64,000 bases of DNA from Neorhizobium sp. (GCA_028283725.1 JAPWKC010000004.1:1302001-1366000); one strand, 5' to 3'. Counted from the first letter of the stretch, positions 50,649 through 61,398 are shown. Notes: generated by a model from the letters alone, not told the origin. Translations and numbers: made by a program.

Positions 50649-52493
50649 TCAGGCAGCCCGCACCCTGCCCTGCCCCATCCCGCGATGGTCCGCCTCGATG
50701 CGGAACTGCTCGACGAGATCGAGCAATGCCTGTGCCTCGCCGGCCAGCTGACGGCTTGCCTCGCTGGTTTCCTCCACCATGGCGCCGTTCTGCTGGGTCA
50801 TCTGGTCCATCTTGTTGACGGAGGTGTTGATCTCCTGCAACGCTGCCGACTGGTCCTGGCTTGCGGTGGCAATCGTTCCGACATGCTTGCTGATCACCGT
50901 GATGTCGCTGCTGATCCTGGCCAAGACCTCGCCTGCCTGCTGCACCAGCGCCGAGCCGGAGTTCACCTCGGAGGTGGACTGGTTGATCAGGCCCTTGATC
51001 TCGCGCGCAGCACTTGCCGAGCGCTGCGCCAGTTCGCGCACTTCCTGAGCAACGACAGCAAAGCCTCTTCCCGCGTCTCCGGCACGCGCTGCCTCGATAC
51101 CGGCATTGAGGGCCAGAAGATTGGTCTGGAAGGCGATGTCGTCGATCACCTCGATGATCATCTCGATCTTCTTGGAAGCCTGCTCGATACGCGCCATGGC
51201 CGCCACGGCACTCTTGACCACGAGACCGGAATCATCGGCGCTCTGGCGCGTTATGGTGACGGCCTGATTGGCCTCATGCGCACGCTCCGCCGACGAGCGG
51301 ACCGTGACAGTGATTTCGTCGACGGCGGCCGCTGTTTCTTCAAGCGACGCAGCCTGGCTTTCGGTGCGGCGCGACAGTTCGGTTGCCGATTGGCTGAGTT
51401 CGGCGCTGTTGCGCTGGATGGCAAGGGTGCTGGCGCGAATATGCGTGAGGGTTTGGCGCAGGTGCACCACGGACTGGTTGAAGTCGGTTCTCAGCGTTTC
51501 GAGCTTGCCGGCAAAGGTGGTCGCGATCGAGACCGAGAGATCACCTTGCGCCAGTTTCGACAGCGCAGATCCGAGTTCGGTTACCGCCGTATCGATCTGC
51601 AGATCGACAAGGCGCTTGTCGGCGTCGTTACGCGCCCGTTCGGCTTCTGATGCGGCACGTTGCTCGGCACCCTGCTTTTCAATCCGCTCCTTCTCCAAAG
51701 CATTGTCGCGAAAGATCTGGAGGGCACGGGCGATATTGCCGAATTCATTGTCCAGCGCCGCATAGGGGATGGGCGCGGTCACATCGCCGGCCGCAATCGC
51801 GCGGACACTGCCCGTCAGCACGCCAAGCGGGCGGATAAGCGCCCGCAGGGCAAAAAAGCTGAGCGCGGCCATCACGAGAAGCGCCACCAGCGAAGTGATG
51901 ACGACGATATAGCCGGATGTCGCAATATGCGAGAGATAGATCTCGATCGGGATGCCGATGAACAGCGCACCCGTGACCCGGCCAGCAGCATCCGTTACCG
52001 GAAAATAGCCGGTCATATAATCCTGACCGAAAAGGACGGCGGCACCATAATAGGCCTCTCCGCGGGCCAGTCTTGCCTGGGCGGGATGATCGGTCGCCAG
52101 CTTCGTGCCGACGGCGCGCTCACCTTTTTCGGTCTTCACATTGGTGGAGATGCGGACATAGTCCCCGCCTTGCTTGTCGAACACCGTCGCCACGCCGCCG
52201 ATGGAAGCTGCGGCACGGTCTACCACGTCATAACCGGAAAGCTTTGAGACGCCCTCGACGATGCGTGTCACCTCGCCGTCCTTCAGCTCGACGCGCGCTC
52301 CCGGCAGCGCCGCCTCCCAGACCAGGCCCAGCGTGCGCATCGCCTTGTGCGTATCGGCATCGGCACTGTCCATGACGTCGGAACGGACATTCCAGAAAGC
52401 CAAACCGCCGACGGCCAGTACAGATAAGGAGATGAGAAGGAGGCAGAGAAGAACGATACGGGAGATGATCGAGGACGGGAGAAGCTTCGTCAA
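50649..52493 (-). CDS. Methyl-accepting chemotaxis protein with Cache-type sensor
   Basis: The 614-residue chemoreceptor has a first membrane helix (residues 10-33) and a periplasmic Cache-like domain ([40 protein letters not shown]). Helix two lies near 195-217, HAMP follows, and the cytoplasmic signalling hairpin has its tip at [20 protein letters not shown] and [17 protein letters not shown], which docks CheA and CheW. The C terminus has no NWETF-type tail for CheR. The start codon is a TTG at 52493 with a weak Shine-Dalgarno; no in-frame ATG precedes the first helix. The ligand is unknown. It converges with the polysaccharide-type pair. Confidence 0.92.
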   Translation of the reverse strand: MTKLLPSSIISRIVLLCLLLISLSVLAVGGLAFWNVRSDVMDSADADTHKAMRTLGLVWEAALPGARVELKDGEVTRIVEGVSKLSGYDVVDRAAASIGGVATVFDKQGGDYVRISTNVKTEKGERAVGTKLATDHPAQARLARGEAYYGAAVLFGQDYMTGYFPVTDAAGRVTGALFIGIPIEIYLSHIATSGYIVVITSLVALLVMAALSFFALRALIRPLGVLTGSVRAIAAGDVTAPIPYAALDNEFGNIARALQIFRDNALEKERIEKQGAEQRAASEAERARNDADKRLVDLQIDTAVTELGSALSKLAQGDLSVSIATTFAGKLETLRTDFNQSVVHLRQTLTHIRASTLAIQRNSAELSQSATELSRRTESQAASLEETAAAVDEITVTVRSSAERAHEANQAVTITRQSADDSGLVVKSAVAAMARIEQASKKIEMIIEVIDDIAFQTNLLALNAGIEAARAGDAGRGFAVVAQEVRELAQRSASAAREIKGLINQSTSEVNSGSALVQQAGEVLARISSDITVISKHVGTIATASQDQSAALQEINTSVNKMDQMTQQNGAMVEETSEASRQLAGEAQALLDLVEQFRIEADHRGMGQGRVRAA

Positions 52494-52728
52494 ATTGGCG
52501 CTCTGTCGGGCTTGGACTAAAGGGGTGCACCCTCCAATAAATGACAGAGATGAAAAAGAAGCTAAATTCGCCCGAGCAACCAGATCAGGCCGCAGTCTCC
52601 GCCAGCCTGACCTTTATCTGCCAGATATAGGCCCGAGGAATTACTTTCGAGCGGGACTATCTATTGATCCGGGCATGGCGGCTTCACCACAAGAGCGGTG
52701 AAACCAGCCTTGCAAAAATGATCAATAG

Positions 52729-52863
52729 TCAGAAGAGCTTCGGTGCGGCCACAATCGCTGCCGTCGCGCCGACTGTGATCATCAGCAATATCCAGCGGTT
52801 AAGCTTGCTGCCATCTTCAGCCTTGGCAATGGCGATAGCACGGGCGCGGCGGGTGTTCTGCAT
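52729..52863 (-). CDS. Tiny single-helix membrane protein, 44 residues (below the ORF-track cutoff)
   Basis: The minus strand reads MQNTRRARAIAIAKAEDGSK, then a hydrophobic helix (WILLMITVGATAAIVAA) and PKLF before the stop. GTGGAG lies eight bases before the ATG at 52863. It resembles the 43-residue protein at 29264-29395 in shape, an arginine-rich head and one helix, though not in sequence. No family is recognised. Confidence 0.5.
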   Translation of the reverse strand: MQNTRRARAIAIAKAEDGSKLNRWILLMITVGATAAIVAAPKLF

Positions 52864-53014
52864 CTCGGTCGAACTCCACAAGGTCGGTGGCAGACAGTCT
52901 ACCACTCTAAGGCGACTATCCCCTGCAGCAATTAAATCATAAGATTTGGCTGCATTAAGGCAGCATCTGCGACCTATATTAAAAAGTGCTGAATCTTACT
53001 GTCCGCCGGAACCG

Positions 53015-54196
53015 CTAAATGCTGTCGCCGCAGGCATGACCGGAGGCCCATGCCCATTGGAAATTATAGCCGCCGAGCCAACCCGTCACGTCGACGCATT
53101 CGCCAATGAAGTAAAGACCGGGCACCGACTTTGCCTGCATGCTTCTGGAATCGAGCTCCAGGGTCGCGACACCGCCCAGCGTCACTTCCGCCGTGCGATA
53201 GCCCTCGGATCCGGCGGGCCGGATATTCCAGTTCTGGATCGTCGCGACCAAAGCGTCGATCGCCTTGTCGGAGAAGTCGGCCATCTGGCCCGGCAGGCTC
53301 CGCCCTTCGACAAAGAATTGCGCCAGCCGCTTCGGCAGGACTTCGGAGAGCGCCGTTTGAACCGCCTGTCGGCCATTGGCCTTGCGGGCGGCCTTCAAAG
53401 TGCCAGCGATATCGACATCCGGCTCGATCTTAAGCGTGACATCGTCGCCTTCCCGCCAATAGGACGAGATCTGCAGCACCGACGGTCCGCTCAGGCCTCG
53501 GTGGGTGAAAAGCAGCGCTTCGCGAAAACCGGTCTTGCCGTGGCGCAGATCGGCATCCACCGAAACGCCCGAGAGAGGGGAAAGACGTTCGAGCAGCGCC
53601 GGGTCCAGCGTCAGCGGCACAAGGCCGGGACGGGTCTCGACAAGCGACAAGCCGAACTGGCGGGCAATATCGTAGGCAAAGCCGGTCGCGCCCATTTTGG
53701 GAATGGATTTTCCACCCGTCGCAACGACGAGATTTGCTGCCGTGATGGTTCCGCCCGAGGTCCCGACACGAAAGCCGTCGGGCGTCTTTTCGACCCCAGT
53801 AACCTGCGTCTGCAGTCGCATGTCGACATTGGCCGCCTTCATCTCCGCAAGCAGCATGCGGATGATATCCTTGGCGCTGTCGTCACAGAACAATTGCCCG
53901 AGCGTCTTTTCGTGCCAGGCGATGCCGTGGCGCTCGACGAGATCGAGAAAGTCACGCGGCGTATAGCGGGCAAGCGCCGACTTGGCGAAATGCGCATTGC
54001 CGGAGAGATAATTCTTTGCGCTCGCGTGGATATTGGTGAAGTTGCAGCGCCCGCCGCCGGAAATGCGGATCTTCTCGCCCGGTGCCTTGGCATGGTCGAT
54101 CAGAATGACCGAGCGGCCACGCTGGCCGGCGCGGATGGCGCACATCATGCCGGCGGCACCGGCGCCCAGAACAACCACATCGCAATTTGCCGCCAA
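53015..54196 (-). CDS. NAD(P)/FAD-dependent oxidoreductase, HI0933/YhiN (BaiN-like) family
   Basis: This flavoprotein of about 393 residues starts with the FAD motif DVVVLGAGAAGMMCAIRAGQ. It then has the family-specific segment KIRISGGGRCNFTNIH, VATGGKSIPKMGATGFAYDI, and near the C terminus LYFIGECVDVTGWLGGYNFQ and WAWASGHACG. Relatives include bile-acid reductase BaiN and many enzymes without known substrate. The track uses a TTG at 54253 with no Shine-Dalgarno. The TTG at 54196 follows GGAGATCGGCTC and gives a family-like start, so I prefer it. It is divergent from a glutamine-synthetase-like gene. Confidence 0.88.
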   Translation of the reverse strand: MAANCDVVVLGAGAAGMMCAIRAGQRGRSVILIDHAKAPGEKIRISGGGRCNFTNIHASAKNYLSGNAHFAKSALARYTPRDFLDLVERHGIAWHEKTLGQLFCDDSAKDIIRMLLAEMKAANVDMRLQTQVTGVEKTPDGFRVGTSGGTITAANLVVATGGKSIPKMGATGFAYDIARQFGLSLVETRPGLVPLTLDPALLERLSPLSGVSVDADLRHGKTGFREALLFTHRGLSGPSVLQISSYWREGDDVTLKIEPDVDIAGTLKAARKANGRQAVQTALSEVLPKRLAQFFVEGRSLPGQMADFSDKAIDALVATIQNWNIRPAGSEGYRTAEVTLGGVATLELDSRSMQAKSVPGLYFIGECVDVTGWLGGYNFQWAWASGHACGDSI

Positions 54197-54321
54197 GAGC
54201 CGATCTCCGTCTATCCGAGACCCTGCTGTTTTCGATTGCTGCCCCAAAGTCAATGCTGCCGGCTGGCCATTCGCCGCTCCATGGCTATTATGGCGGTCCG
54301 ATCAACGAGATCCGGTGCCTT

Positions 54322-55764
54322 ATGCCGCGCAAGAAGCCTACACCTTCCCCCGCCACGACTTCGCCCGTTCTCAAAGCAGCATCCGGCCAGCCGGCCCTGA
54401 CGTCGCTGCGCGGTGTGACCGACTGGCGCGACGCGACAGCATGGCTGCGCGCAAGAGGGATCGAGGATGTCGAATGCATCACGCCCGATCTTGCCGGCGT
54501 GCCGCGCGGCAAGATGATGCCGTCATCGAAATTCACTTCGAATACCTCGCTGGCGCTTCCCTCGGCCCTCTACCGCCACACGATTTCCGGCGAGTATCCC
54601 GAAGAGACCGAGAGCTTCCGCTACGAGCCGCGCGACAGCGACCTGAAGCTGGTGCCCGATCTGTCGACGCTTGCCGTCGTGCCGTGGGAAAGCGATCCGA
54701 CGGCGCAGGTGATCTGCGATATCGTCGATACGGACGGCAAGGCCGTCTCCTATACGCCGCGCAACGTGTTGAAGAACATCGTGGCGCTCTATGCCGAACG
54801 GGGATGGAAGCCGGTCGTCGCGCCGGAAATCGAGTTCTATCTCGTCGCCAAGAACGACGATCCCGATTATCCGCTGCACCCGCCGAAGGGGCGCTCGGGC
54901 CGCTCCATCCTCGGCGGTCAGAGCTATTCGATCGCCGGCATCAACGAATTCGACGAACTGATCGACGACATCTATCACTTCTCCGAAAAGCAGGGTCTGG
55001 AGATCGACACGCTGATCCATGAAGAGGGTCCGGCACAGCTCGAGATCAACCTGCGACACGGCGATCCAATCGAGCTTGCCGATCAGGTCTTCATGTTCAA
55101 ACGCACGATCCGCGAGGCGGCCCTGAAGCACGGCATCTATGCGACCTTCATGGCCAAGCCGATGCAGGGTCAGGCGGGATCGGCCATGCATATCCACCAG
55201 TCGGTCGTCGACATCGAGACCGGCGCCAATATCTTTTCCAATCCGGACGGATCGCCCTCGCAGGAATTCTTCCATTTCATCGGCGGCATGCAGACCTTCA
55301 TTCCGAAGGCGCTGGTGATGATGGCGCCCTATGTGAATTCCTACCGACGGTTGACGCCGGACATGGCGGCACCGGTCAATACCGCCTGGGGCTATGACAA
55401 CCGCACAACGGCCTTTCGGGTGCCGGTGTCGGACCCCAATGCCCGCCGTCTGGAGAACCGCCTGCCGAGTTCGGATGCCAATCCGTATCTGGCGCTTGCA
55501 GCATCGCTCGGTTGCGGCCTGCTCGGCATCCGCGACAGGATCGATCCGACACCGCCCACCGACGAATCGGCCAATGAAGGCGCGATCGATCTGCCGCGCG
55601 ACCTTCTCAACGCGGTCGCGCTTCTGGAAGACGAGCCGGCTCTGGCCGACGTCTTCAGCAAGGAATTCATCGGTATCTACGCCGGCGTCAAGCGCGGCGA
55701 GTTCGAGACCTTCATGCAGGTCATCAGCCCATGGGAGCGGGAGTTCCTGCTTCTCAACGTGTGA
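54322..55764 (+). CDS. Glutamine-synthetase-like ligase (second gamma-glutamylpolyamine type copy)
   Basis: The 480-residue protein has CITPDLAGVPRGKMMPSSKF, APEIEFYLVAKNDD, EEGPAQLEINLRH, GSAMHIHQSVVD, NSYRRLTPDMAAPVNTAWGY and RRLENRLPSSDANPYLALAA, so it is a glutamine-synthetase superfamily ligase. It differs clearly from the copy at 24026 (for example MHIHQS for MHVHFS), so it is a distinct paralogue and not a recent duplicate. The following FAD oxidase 15 bases downstream fits a PuuA-PuuB-like pair acting on putrescine or another amine. The ATG at 54322 is the best start. A Pro/Thr-rich N terminus of about 30 residues precedes the fold. Confidence 0.87.
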   Translation: MPRKKPTPSPATTSPVLKAASGQPALTSLRGVTDWRDATAWLRARGIEDVECITPDLAGVPRGKMMPSSKFTSNTSLALPSALYRHTISGEYPEETESFRYEPRDSDLKLVPDLSTLAVVPWESDPTAQVICDIVDTDGKAVSYTPRNVLKNIVALYAERGWKPVVAPEIEFYLVAKNDDPDYPLHPPKGRSGRSILGGQSYSIAGINEFDELIDDIYHFSEKQGLEIDTLIHEEGPAQLEINLRHGDPIELADQVFMFKRTIREAALKHGIYATFMAKPMQGQAGSAMHIHQSVVDIETGANIFSNPDGSPSQEFFHFIGGMQTFIPKALVMMAPYVNSYRRLTPDMAAPVNTAWGYDNRTTAFRVPVSDPNARRLENRLPSSDANPYLALAASLGCGLLGIRDRIDPTPPTDESANEGAIDLPRDLLNAVALLEDEPALADVFSKEFIGIYAGVKRGEFETFMQVISPWEREFLLLNV

Positions 55765-55779
55765 CCGGGTCGCGCATGG

Positions 55780-57078
55780 ATGGACGACATGGATAAGTGG
55801 CAGAGCCCGATCGCGCCGGGCATTTCTTGGTATCAGGCAAGCGCTGGCGAGCGACAGACCTATCCTGCGCTCGACGGTTCGAAATCGGTCGATGTGGCGA
55901 TCATCGGCGGTGGCTATACCGGGCTTCAGGCAGCCTTTACGCTTGCCAAGCATGGCTCGTCCGTTGCGCTGATCGAGGCTGCGCATTTCGGCGACGGAGC
56001 ATCTGGCCGAAATGGCGGCCAGATGGGAACCGGCCAACGCTGGTGGCCGGAAGATCAGGAGAAGGAACTGGGCTACGCCCGTTCCAAAATGCTGTTCGAC
56101 ATGGCGGAACATGCCAAGCAGTATCTGCATGATTTTGCCGGCACCCATGGCATCGACATGGAATACATGCCGGGGCAAATGAACGTGGCCCACAAGAAGG
56201 GCTATGAAGCGGATTACCGCGCCAATGCGGAGATAGCGGCCGAGCGTTACGACTATCCGCATATCAGGTTCATGGATCGTAGGGAGACGGCCGAAAGGGT
56301 CGGCACGCAGGACTATTTCTGCGGCGTACGCGATACCGGCACCGGCCATATCCATCCGCTGAAACTTCTGATCGGGCTTGCCCGTGTCGCAGCGGATGCG
56401 GGTGCCTCCGTCTACGAGATGACGCGCGCAACGGGCATCCGCCGCAAGGGCGGCAAGATCGAGGTCGAGACGCCGAGCGGCACCTTGACCGCCGACCGGG
56501 TGCTGATTGCCACCAACGCCTATATCGGCAATCTCGAACCGGTGACGGCGGCGCATATCATGCCGATCGGCTCATTCATCGCAGCAACCGAGCCGCTCGA
56601 CGCGTTTCCAACCGTCATTCCCGGCGGCGAGGCTGTCTGCGATTCCCGGTTCGTCGTGCGTTATTTCCGCAAATCGAAGGATAACCGGCTGCTGTTCGGC
56701 GGACGGGAGACCTATGCGTCAAAGGATGTCCGCGATACGGCCGCGGCCATCCGCAAGCAGATCGTCGATACCTATCCCGTCTTGAAAGATGTCGAGATCA
56801 CCCATGCCTGGGGCGGCAATGTGGGGATCACCCTTCCCCGCCAGCCTTTCGTGCGCGAGGTCCAGCCCGGCGTCACCTCGATCGGAGGTTATTCCGGCCA
56901 TGGCGTGATGCTGTCAAATTATTGCGGCAAACTATATGCTGATATGGTTTCGGGCAAAACGACCGAACTCGACCATCTTTCGCAACTCGACCTGCCGCCT
57001 TTTCCCGGCGGCGCGCGAATGCGAAGTCCGCTCCTCTTCCTTGCCCTCACGTGGTTTGCCTTGCGTGACCGGCTTTGA
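55780..57078 (+). CDS. FAD-dependent oxidoreductase (second gamma-glutamylputrescine oxidase type copy)
   Basis: The 432-residue flavoenzyme has ISWYQASAGERQTYPALDGS at the start, VAIIGGGYTGLQAAFTLAKH for FAD, FGDGASGRNGGQMGTGQRWW and a C-terminal SIGGYSGHGVMLSNYCGKLY. These are PuuB-type landmarks. It begins 15 bases after the ligase gene, so the pair is an operon. The start could be 55780 or the ATG at 55789; neither has a strong Shine-Dalgarno. No aldehyde dehydrogenase or gamma-Glu-GABA hydrolase completes the pathway here. Confidence 0.87.
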   Translation: MDDMDKWQSPIAPGISWYQASAGERQTYPALDGSKSVDVAIIGGGYTGLQAAFTLAKHGSSVALIEAAHFGDGASGRNGGQMGTGQRWWPEDQEKELGYARSKMLFDMAEHAKQYLHDFAGTHGIDMEYMPGQMNVAHKKGYEADYRANAEIAAERYDYPHIRFMDRRETAERVGTQDYFCGVRDTGTGHIHPLKLLIGLARVAADAGASVYEMTRATGIRRKGGKIEVETPSGTLTADRVLIATNAYIGNLEPVTAAHIMPIGSFIAATEPLDAFPTVIPGGEAVCDSRFVVRYFRKSKDNRLLFGGRETYASKDVRDTAAAIRKQIVDTYPVLKDVEITHAWGGNVGITLPRQPFVREVQPGVTSIGGYSGHGVMLSNYCGKLYADMVSGKTTELDHLSQLDLPPFPGGARMRSPLLFLALTWFALRDRL

Positions 57079-57180
57079 CGAGGCATTCAGTTTCAACCGC
57101 CCGGCCGGTCGATTCAGACTAGCCTTTTTAAATCGATTAGATTAAGTGTGCTTCCAACCGTGCAAGATGAAAGAAGAGCG

Positions 57181-58653
57181 ATGAGCAGCCAGATCATCCC
57201 AGTCGAACCCTTTGATTGCATTGTCTTCGGTGGCAGTGGCGACCTTGCCGAGCGCAAGCTCCTGCCCGCCCTTTACCATCGCCAGATCGAAGGGCAGTTT
57301 ACCGAGCCGACGCGCATTATCGGTGCGTCCCGCAGTACCCTTTCGAACGAAGATTACCGGAAATTCGCCCAGGACGCGCTCAAGGAGCACCTGAAAAAGG
57401 GCGAATATGACGAAGCCGAAGTGAAGAAATTCTGCGAACGGCTGTTCTACGTTCCGGTCGACGCCAAGACGGAAGCCGGCTGGGCCGAGCTCAAGAAGCT
57501 GCTCGACGAGGGCAAGGATCGCATTCGCGTGTTCTACCTTGCGGTTGCTCCCGGCATTTTCGGCGCGATCTCGCAGAAGATCCATGACCACAAGCTGATC
57601 ACCAAGACGACGCGTATCGTCGTCGAGAAGCCGATCGGCCGCGACCTCGCCTCGGCGCTCGAACTGAACGACACGATCGGCAAGGTGTTCAAGGAAGAGC
57701 AGATCTACCGTATCGACCATTATCTGGGCAAGGAAACCGTCCAGAACCTGATGGCGCTGCGCTTTGCCAACGCGCTCTACGAGCCGCTTTGGAACGCCAA
57801 TTACATCGACCACGTGCAGATCACCGTTGCCGAAGCCGTCGGCCTCGAAGGGCGTGCCGGATATTACGACACGGCCGGCGCACTGCGCGACATGGTGCAG
57901 AACCATATCATGCAGCTCGTGTGCCTCGTTGCGATGGAAGTGCCGTCGTCCATGGATTCCGAATCGGTGCGTGACGAGAAGCTGAAGGTGCTGCGCGCAC
58001 TGAAGCCGATCACCGAGAGCAATGTCGAGCAGATGACGGTGCGCGGCCAGTACCGCGCCGGCGCGTCCGCAGGCGGCCCGGTCAAGGGCTATCTGGAAGA
58101 GCTGGAAGGCGGCGTTTCCAACACCGAGACCTTCGTCGCCATCAAGGCGGAGATCGGCAACTGGCGCTGGGCCGGCGTGCCCTTCTACATCCGCACCGGC
58201 AAGCGGCTGGCGCAGCGCATGTCGGAAATCGTCATTACCTTCAAGTCGATCCCGCACAACATCTTCGACAATGCCGCAGGCCGCATCTCGGCCAACCAGC
58301 TGATCATCCGCCTGCAGCCGGACGAAGGCGTGAAGCAGTCGCTGATGATCAAGGATCCAGGTCCGGGCGGCATGCGGCTGCGCAACGTGTCGCTCGACAT
58401 GAGCTTTGCCGAAGCCTTCAGCGTGCGCAGCCCCGACGCCTACGAGCGCCTGCTGATGGACACGATCCGGGCCAACCAGACGCTGTTCATGCGCCGCGAC
58501 GAAGTGGAAGCCGCATGGAAGTGGGTCGATCCGATCCTCAAGGGCTGGGAAGCCACGAGCCAGCTGGCACAGGGTTATACCGCCGGCACCTGGGGGCCGA
58601 GCCAGGCGATCGCGCTCATCGAACGTGACGGCCGCACATGGCACGAGGGTTGA
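57181..58653 (+). CDS. zwf: Glucose-6-phosphate 1-dehydrogenase
   Basis: Zwf oxidises glucose 6-phosphate to the lactone with NAD(P)+, the entry to the Entner-Doudoroff and pentose phosphate routes. The 490-residue protein has the coenzyme motif CIVFGGSGDLAERKLLPALY at the N terminus, VEKPIGRDLASA, and the substrate motif IYRIDHYLGKETVQN near residue 177. AAGAAGAG lies before the ATG at 57181; the track adds 11 residues. It starts the zwf-pgl-edd operon, with pgl five bases downstream. Confidence 0.97.
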   Translation: MSSQIIPVEPFDCIVFGGSGDLAERKLLPALYHRQIEGQFTEPTRIIGASRSTLSNEDYRKFAQDALKEHLKKGEYDEAEVKKFCERLFYVPVDAKTEAGWAELKKLLDEGKDRIRVFYLAVAPGIFGAISQKIHDHKLITKTTRIVVEKPIGRDLASALELNDTIGKVFKEEQIYRIDHYLGKETVQNLMALRFANALYEPLWNANYIDHVQITVAEAVGLEGRAGYYDTAGALRDMVQNHIMQLVCLVAMEVPSSMDSESVRDEKLKVLRALKPITESNVEQMTVRGQYRAGASAGGPVKGYLEELEGGVSNTETFVAIKAEIGNWRWAGVPFYIRTGKRLAQRMSEIVITFKSIPHNIFDNAAGRISANQLIIRLQPDEGVKQSLMIKDPGPGGMRLRNVSLDMSFAEAFSVRSPDAYERLLMDTIRANQTLFMRRDEVEAAWKWVDPILKGWEATSQLAQGYTAGTWGPSQAIALIERDGRTWHEG

Positions 58654-58658
58654 GGCGC

Positions 58659-59357
58659 ATGACCTCCAACCTTCACGCGTTTCCCAATGCCGCAAGCCTT
58701 TCCGCCGCCCTGGCGGATGAGGTCTCATCCAAGCTCTCCGCCGCGATTGCGGCGCGGGGCGCGGCCTCTATCGCCGTCTCCGGCGGTTCCACGCCAAAGG
58801 CCTTTTTCGAGGTCCTTTCGGGCAAGGATATCGACTGGAGCAAGGTGACGGTCACGCTGGTCGATGAACGTTTCGTGGCCGCCGACAATCCGCGCTCCAA
58901 CCATCTTCTGGTGGCAACGCATCTGTTGAAGGACAAGGCTTCGGCCGCGACCTTCATCCCGCTCTACTACGATCGTCCGTCGATCGAAGAGGCGGCCGTT
59001 GCAGCGACGGAGAAGACGGCATCAATCGGCAATCCGTTCGATGTCGCCATTCTGGGCATGGGCGGCGACGGGCATACGGCATCGTTCTTCCCGCATGGCG
59101 ACAATCTGGCGCGTGCGCTTGATCTTTCCGGTCCGCGCGGCATCCTGACCATGGTTGCCGATGGTGCGGGCGAAGAGCGCCTGACCTTCTCCTTTTCCAG
59201 CCTTTCGGATGCGCGTTTCCTCGTGCTCCATATCGAGGGCCAGGGAAAGAAGGACGTGCTGGAGGCCGCAAAGGCCGGTGGCGACGAGGCGGAAATGCCG
59301 ATCCGCGCCGTCATCAACCGTGCGGCATCGCCGCTTGAGATCTTCTGGGCTCCCTGA
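58659..59357 (+). CDS. pgl: 6-phosphogluconolactonase
   Basis: Pgl hydrolyses 6-phosphogluconolactone to 6-phosphogluconate. The 232-residue protein is of the DevB/SOL type: IAVSGGSTPKAFFEVLS, VTLVDERFVAADNPRSNH, and AILGMGGDGHTASFFPHGDN are the conserved blocks. The ATG at 58659 follows GAGGCG and lies five bases after the zwf stop, so translation is coupled. It is the second gene of zwf-pgl-edd. Confidence 0.95.
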   Translation: MTSNLHAFPNAASLSAALADEVSSKLSAAIAARGAASIAVSGGSTPKAFFEVLSGKDIDWSKVTVTLVDERFVAADNPRSNHLLVATHLLKDKASAATFIPLYYDRPSIEEAAVAATEKTASIGNPFDVAILGMGGDGHTASFFPHGDNLARALDLSGPRGILTMVADGAGEERLTFSFSSLSDARFLVLHIEGQGKKDVLEAAKAGGDEAEMPIRAVINRAASPLEIFWAP

Positions 59358-59462
59358 CGGGAGCCCAGTGGCGGCCCGCCCGCCGCAACCGTTTGCATTG
59401 ATACGCAGTCCCGGCTCTATCTCCCACCCGAGTGCCGGGACCTGCACAAGGAGGAACAGACC

Positions 59463-61280
59463 ATGGCCGCGCATTCCAGCATCGAAGCAATTACCGCCCG
59501 CATCGTCGAAAGATCCAAACCGCATCGCGAGGTCTATGTCGATCGCGTTCGTCAGGCCGCATCGCGCGGTCCGCATCGCGCGACGCTTTCCTGCGGCAAC
59601 CTTGCGCACGGATTTGCCGTCTGTTCCCCCGCCGAGAAGGACGCGCTCGCCGGCGACGTCGTTGCAAACCTCGGCATCATCACCGCCTATAACGACATGC
59701 TCTCGGCGCATCAGCCCTACGAGACCTTTCCGGCGATCATCCGGCAAGCCGCTCGCGAGGCGGGCGGCATCGCGCAGGTGGCAGGCGCCGTGCCTGCAAT
59801 GTGCGACGGCGTCACCCAGGGCCAGCCGGGCATGGAACTGTCGCTATTCTCCCGCGATGCGATTGCCATGGCAGCCGGTATCGGCCTGTCGCACAATATG
59901 TTCGATGCCGTCGTGCATCTGGGCATCTGCGACAAGATCGTACCGGGTCTGGTGATTGCAGCACTTTCCTTCGGCCACCTGCCGTCGGTCTTCATTCCCG
60001 CCGGACCGATGACGTCGGGCCTGCCGAACGACGAGAAGTCGCGTATCCGCCAGCTCTATGCGGAGGGCAAGGTCGGGCGTGCGGAACTGCTCGAGGCGGA
60101 ATCGAAATCCTATCACGGCCCCGGCACCTGCACCTTTTACGGCACGGCCAATTCCAACCAGATGCTGATGGAGATCATGGGCTTCCATATGCCCGGCGCC
60201 TCCTTCGTCAATCCGGGCACGCCGCTGCGCGAAGCGCTGACGCGCGAAGCCGCCAAGCGGGCGCTGGCAATCACCGGGCTCGGTAACGAATTCACGCCCG
60301 CCGGCGAGATGATCGACGAGCGCTCGATCGTCAACGGCGTCGTCGGTCTGCATGCGACCGGCGGCTCGACCAATCACACGCTGCATCTGGTCGCCATGGC
60401 GCGCGCGGCCGGCATTCATCTCACCTGGCAGGATATTTCCGAACTTTCGGACGTCGTTCCGCTGCTCGCCCGCGTCTATCCGAACGGGCTTGCCGATGTG
60501 AACCACTTCCATGCGGCGGGCGGCATGGGCTTCCTGATCAAGCAGCTCCTGAAAACCGGCATGGTGCATGACGACGTGCGCACCGTCTTCGGGCACGGGC
60601 TCGAAGCCTATACGGTCGAGGCCCGGCTGTCCGACGAAGGCCAGGTCGTGCGCGAGCCCGTTCCGGAGCAAAGCGGCGACAAGAAAGTGCTCGCCACGAT
60701 CGATGCGCCTTTCCAGGCGACCGGCGGCCTGAAGATGCTCTCCGGCAATATCGGCCGCGCCGTCATCAAGGTATCGGCCGTCAAGCCGGAGCGCCATGTC
60801 ATCGAAGCGCCTGCCATCGTCTTCCATGACCAGCAGTCCCTGCAGGATGCGTTCAAGCGCGGCGAGCTCAACAAGGATTTCATCGCCGTCGTGCGCTTCC
60901 AGGGGCCGAAGGCGAACGGCATGCCGGAACTGCACCGGCTGACACCGCCGCTCGGCGTGTTGCAGGACCGAGGCTTCAAGGTGGCGCTGGTGACGGACGG
61001 GCGCATGTCCGGCGCGTCCGGCAAGGTGCCGGCAGCCATCCACATCACGCCGGAAGCCTGCGACGGCGGGCCGATCGCCAAGATCAAGGATGGCGATATC
61101 ATCCGCCTCGATGCGGTTGCGGGGACGCTGGAAGTGCTGGGCGACGCTGCCGAGTTCAATGCCCGCTGTCCGGTCGAGGTGGATCTTTCCGCCAACGAGT
61201 TCGGCATGGGCCGGGAACTGTTTGCCGCCTTCCGCCGCAATGTCGGCCATGCGGATCAGGGCGCCAGCGTTTTCGCCTGA
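59463..61280 (+). CDS. edd: Phosphogluconate dehydratase
   Basis: Edd dehydrates 6-phosphogluconate to 2-keto-3-deoxy-6-phosphogluconate, the first step specific to the Entner-Doudoroff pathway. The 605-residue IlvD/Edd-family protein has [40 protein letters not shown] with an Fe-S cysteine, [20 protein letters not shown] with another, and [30 protein letters not shown] precedes the ATG. It ends the operon 105 bases after pgl, and a terminator follows. The aldolase gene eda is not in this window. Confidence 0.97.
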   Translation: MAAHSSIEAITARIVERSKPHREVYVDRVRQAASRGPHRATLSCGNLAHGFAVCSPAEKDALAGDVVANLGIITAYNDMLSAHQPYETFPAIIRQAAREAGGIAQVAGAVPAMCDGVTQGQPGMELSLFSRDAIAMAAGIGLSHNMFDAVVHLGICDKIVPGLVIAALSFGHLPSVFIPAGPMTSGLPNDEKSRIRQLYAEGKVGRAELLEAESKSYHGPGTCTFYGTANSNQMLMEIMGFHMPGASFVNPGTPLREALTREAAKRALAITGLGNEFTPAGEMIDERSIVNGVVGLHATGGSTNHTLHLVAMARAAGIHLTWQDISELSDVVPLLARVYPNGLADVNHFHAAGGMGFLIKQLLKTGMVHDDVRTVFGHGLEAYTVEARLSDEGQVVREPVPEQSGDKKVLATIDAPFQATGGLKMLSGNIGRAVIKVSAVKPERHVIEAPAIVFHDQQSLQDAFKRGELNKDFIAVVRFQGPKANGMPELHRLTPPLGVLQDRGFKVALVTDGRMSGASGKVPAAIHITPEACDGGPIAKIKDGDIIRLDAVAGTLEVLGDAAEFNARCPVEVDLSANEFGMGRELFAAFRRNVGHADQGASVFA

Positions 61281-61303
61281 TCGAAAGCTTCAACAGACGA
61301 CGA

Positions 61304-61329
61304 AAAAGGGCGGTCGCAACCGCCCTTTT
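61304..61329 (+). terminator. Rho-independent terminator after edd
   Basis: AAAAGGGCGGT pairs with ACCGCCCTTTT around CGCA, 23 bases past the edd stop, followed by CTTTTG. Confidence 0.9.
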
Positions 61330-61398
61330 CTTTTGCCTGCACCACAGGGCGATTTCACCCAGGCTGATTTCATCGCGGCACTTGCGAGCCGCTCCCCC

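Noticed and set aside
54523-56556. A 677-residue minus-strand ORF
   Set aside because: It lies opposite the ligase and oxidase genes and has the same Arg/Asp/His-rich shadow composition as other antisense frames.
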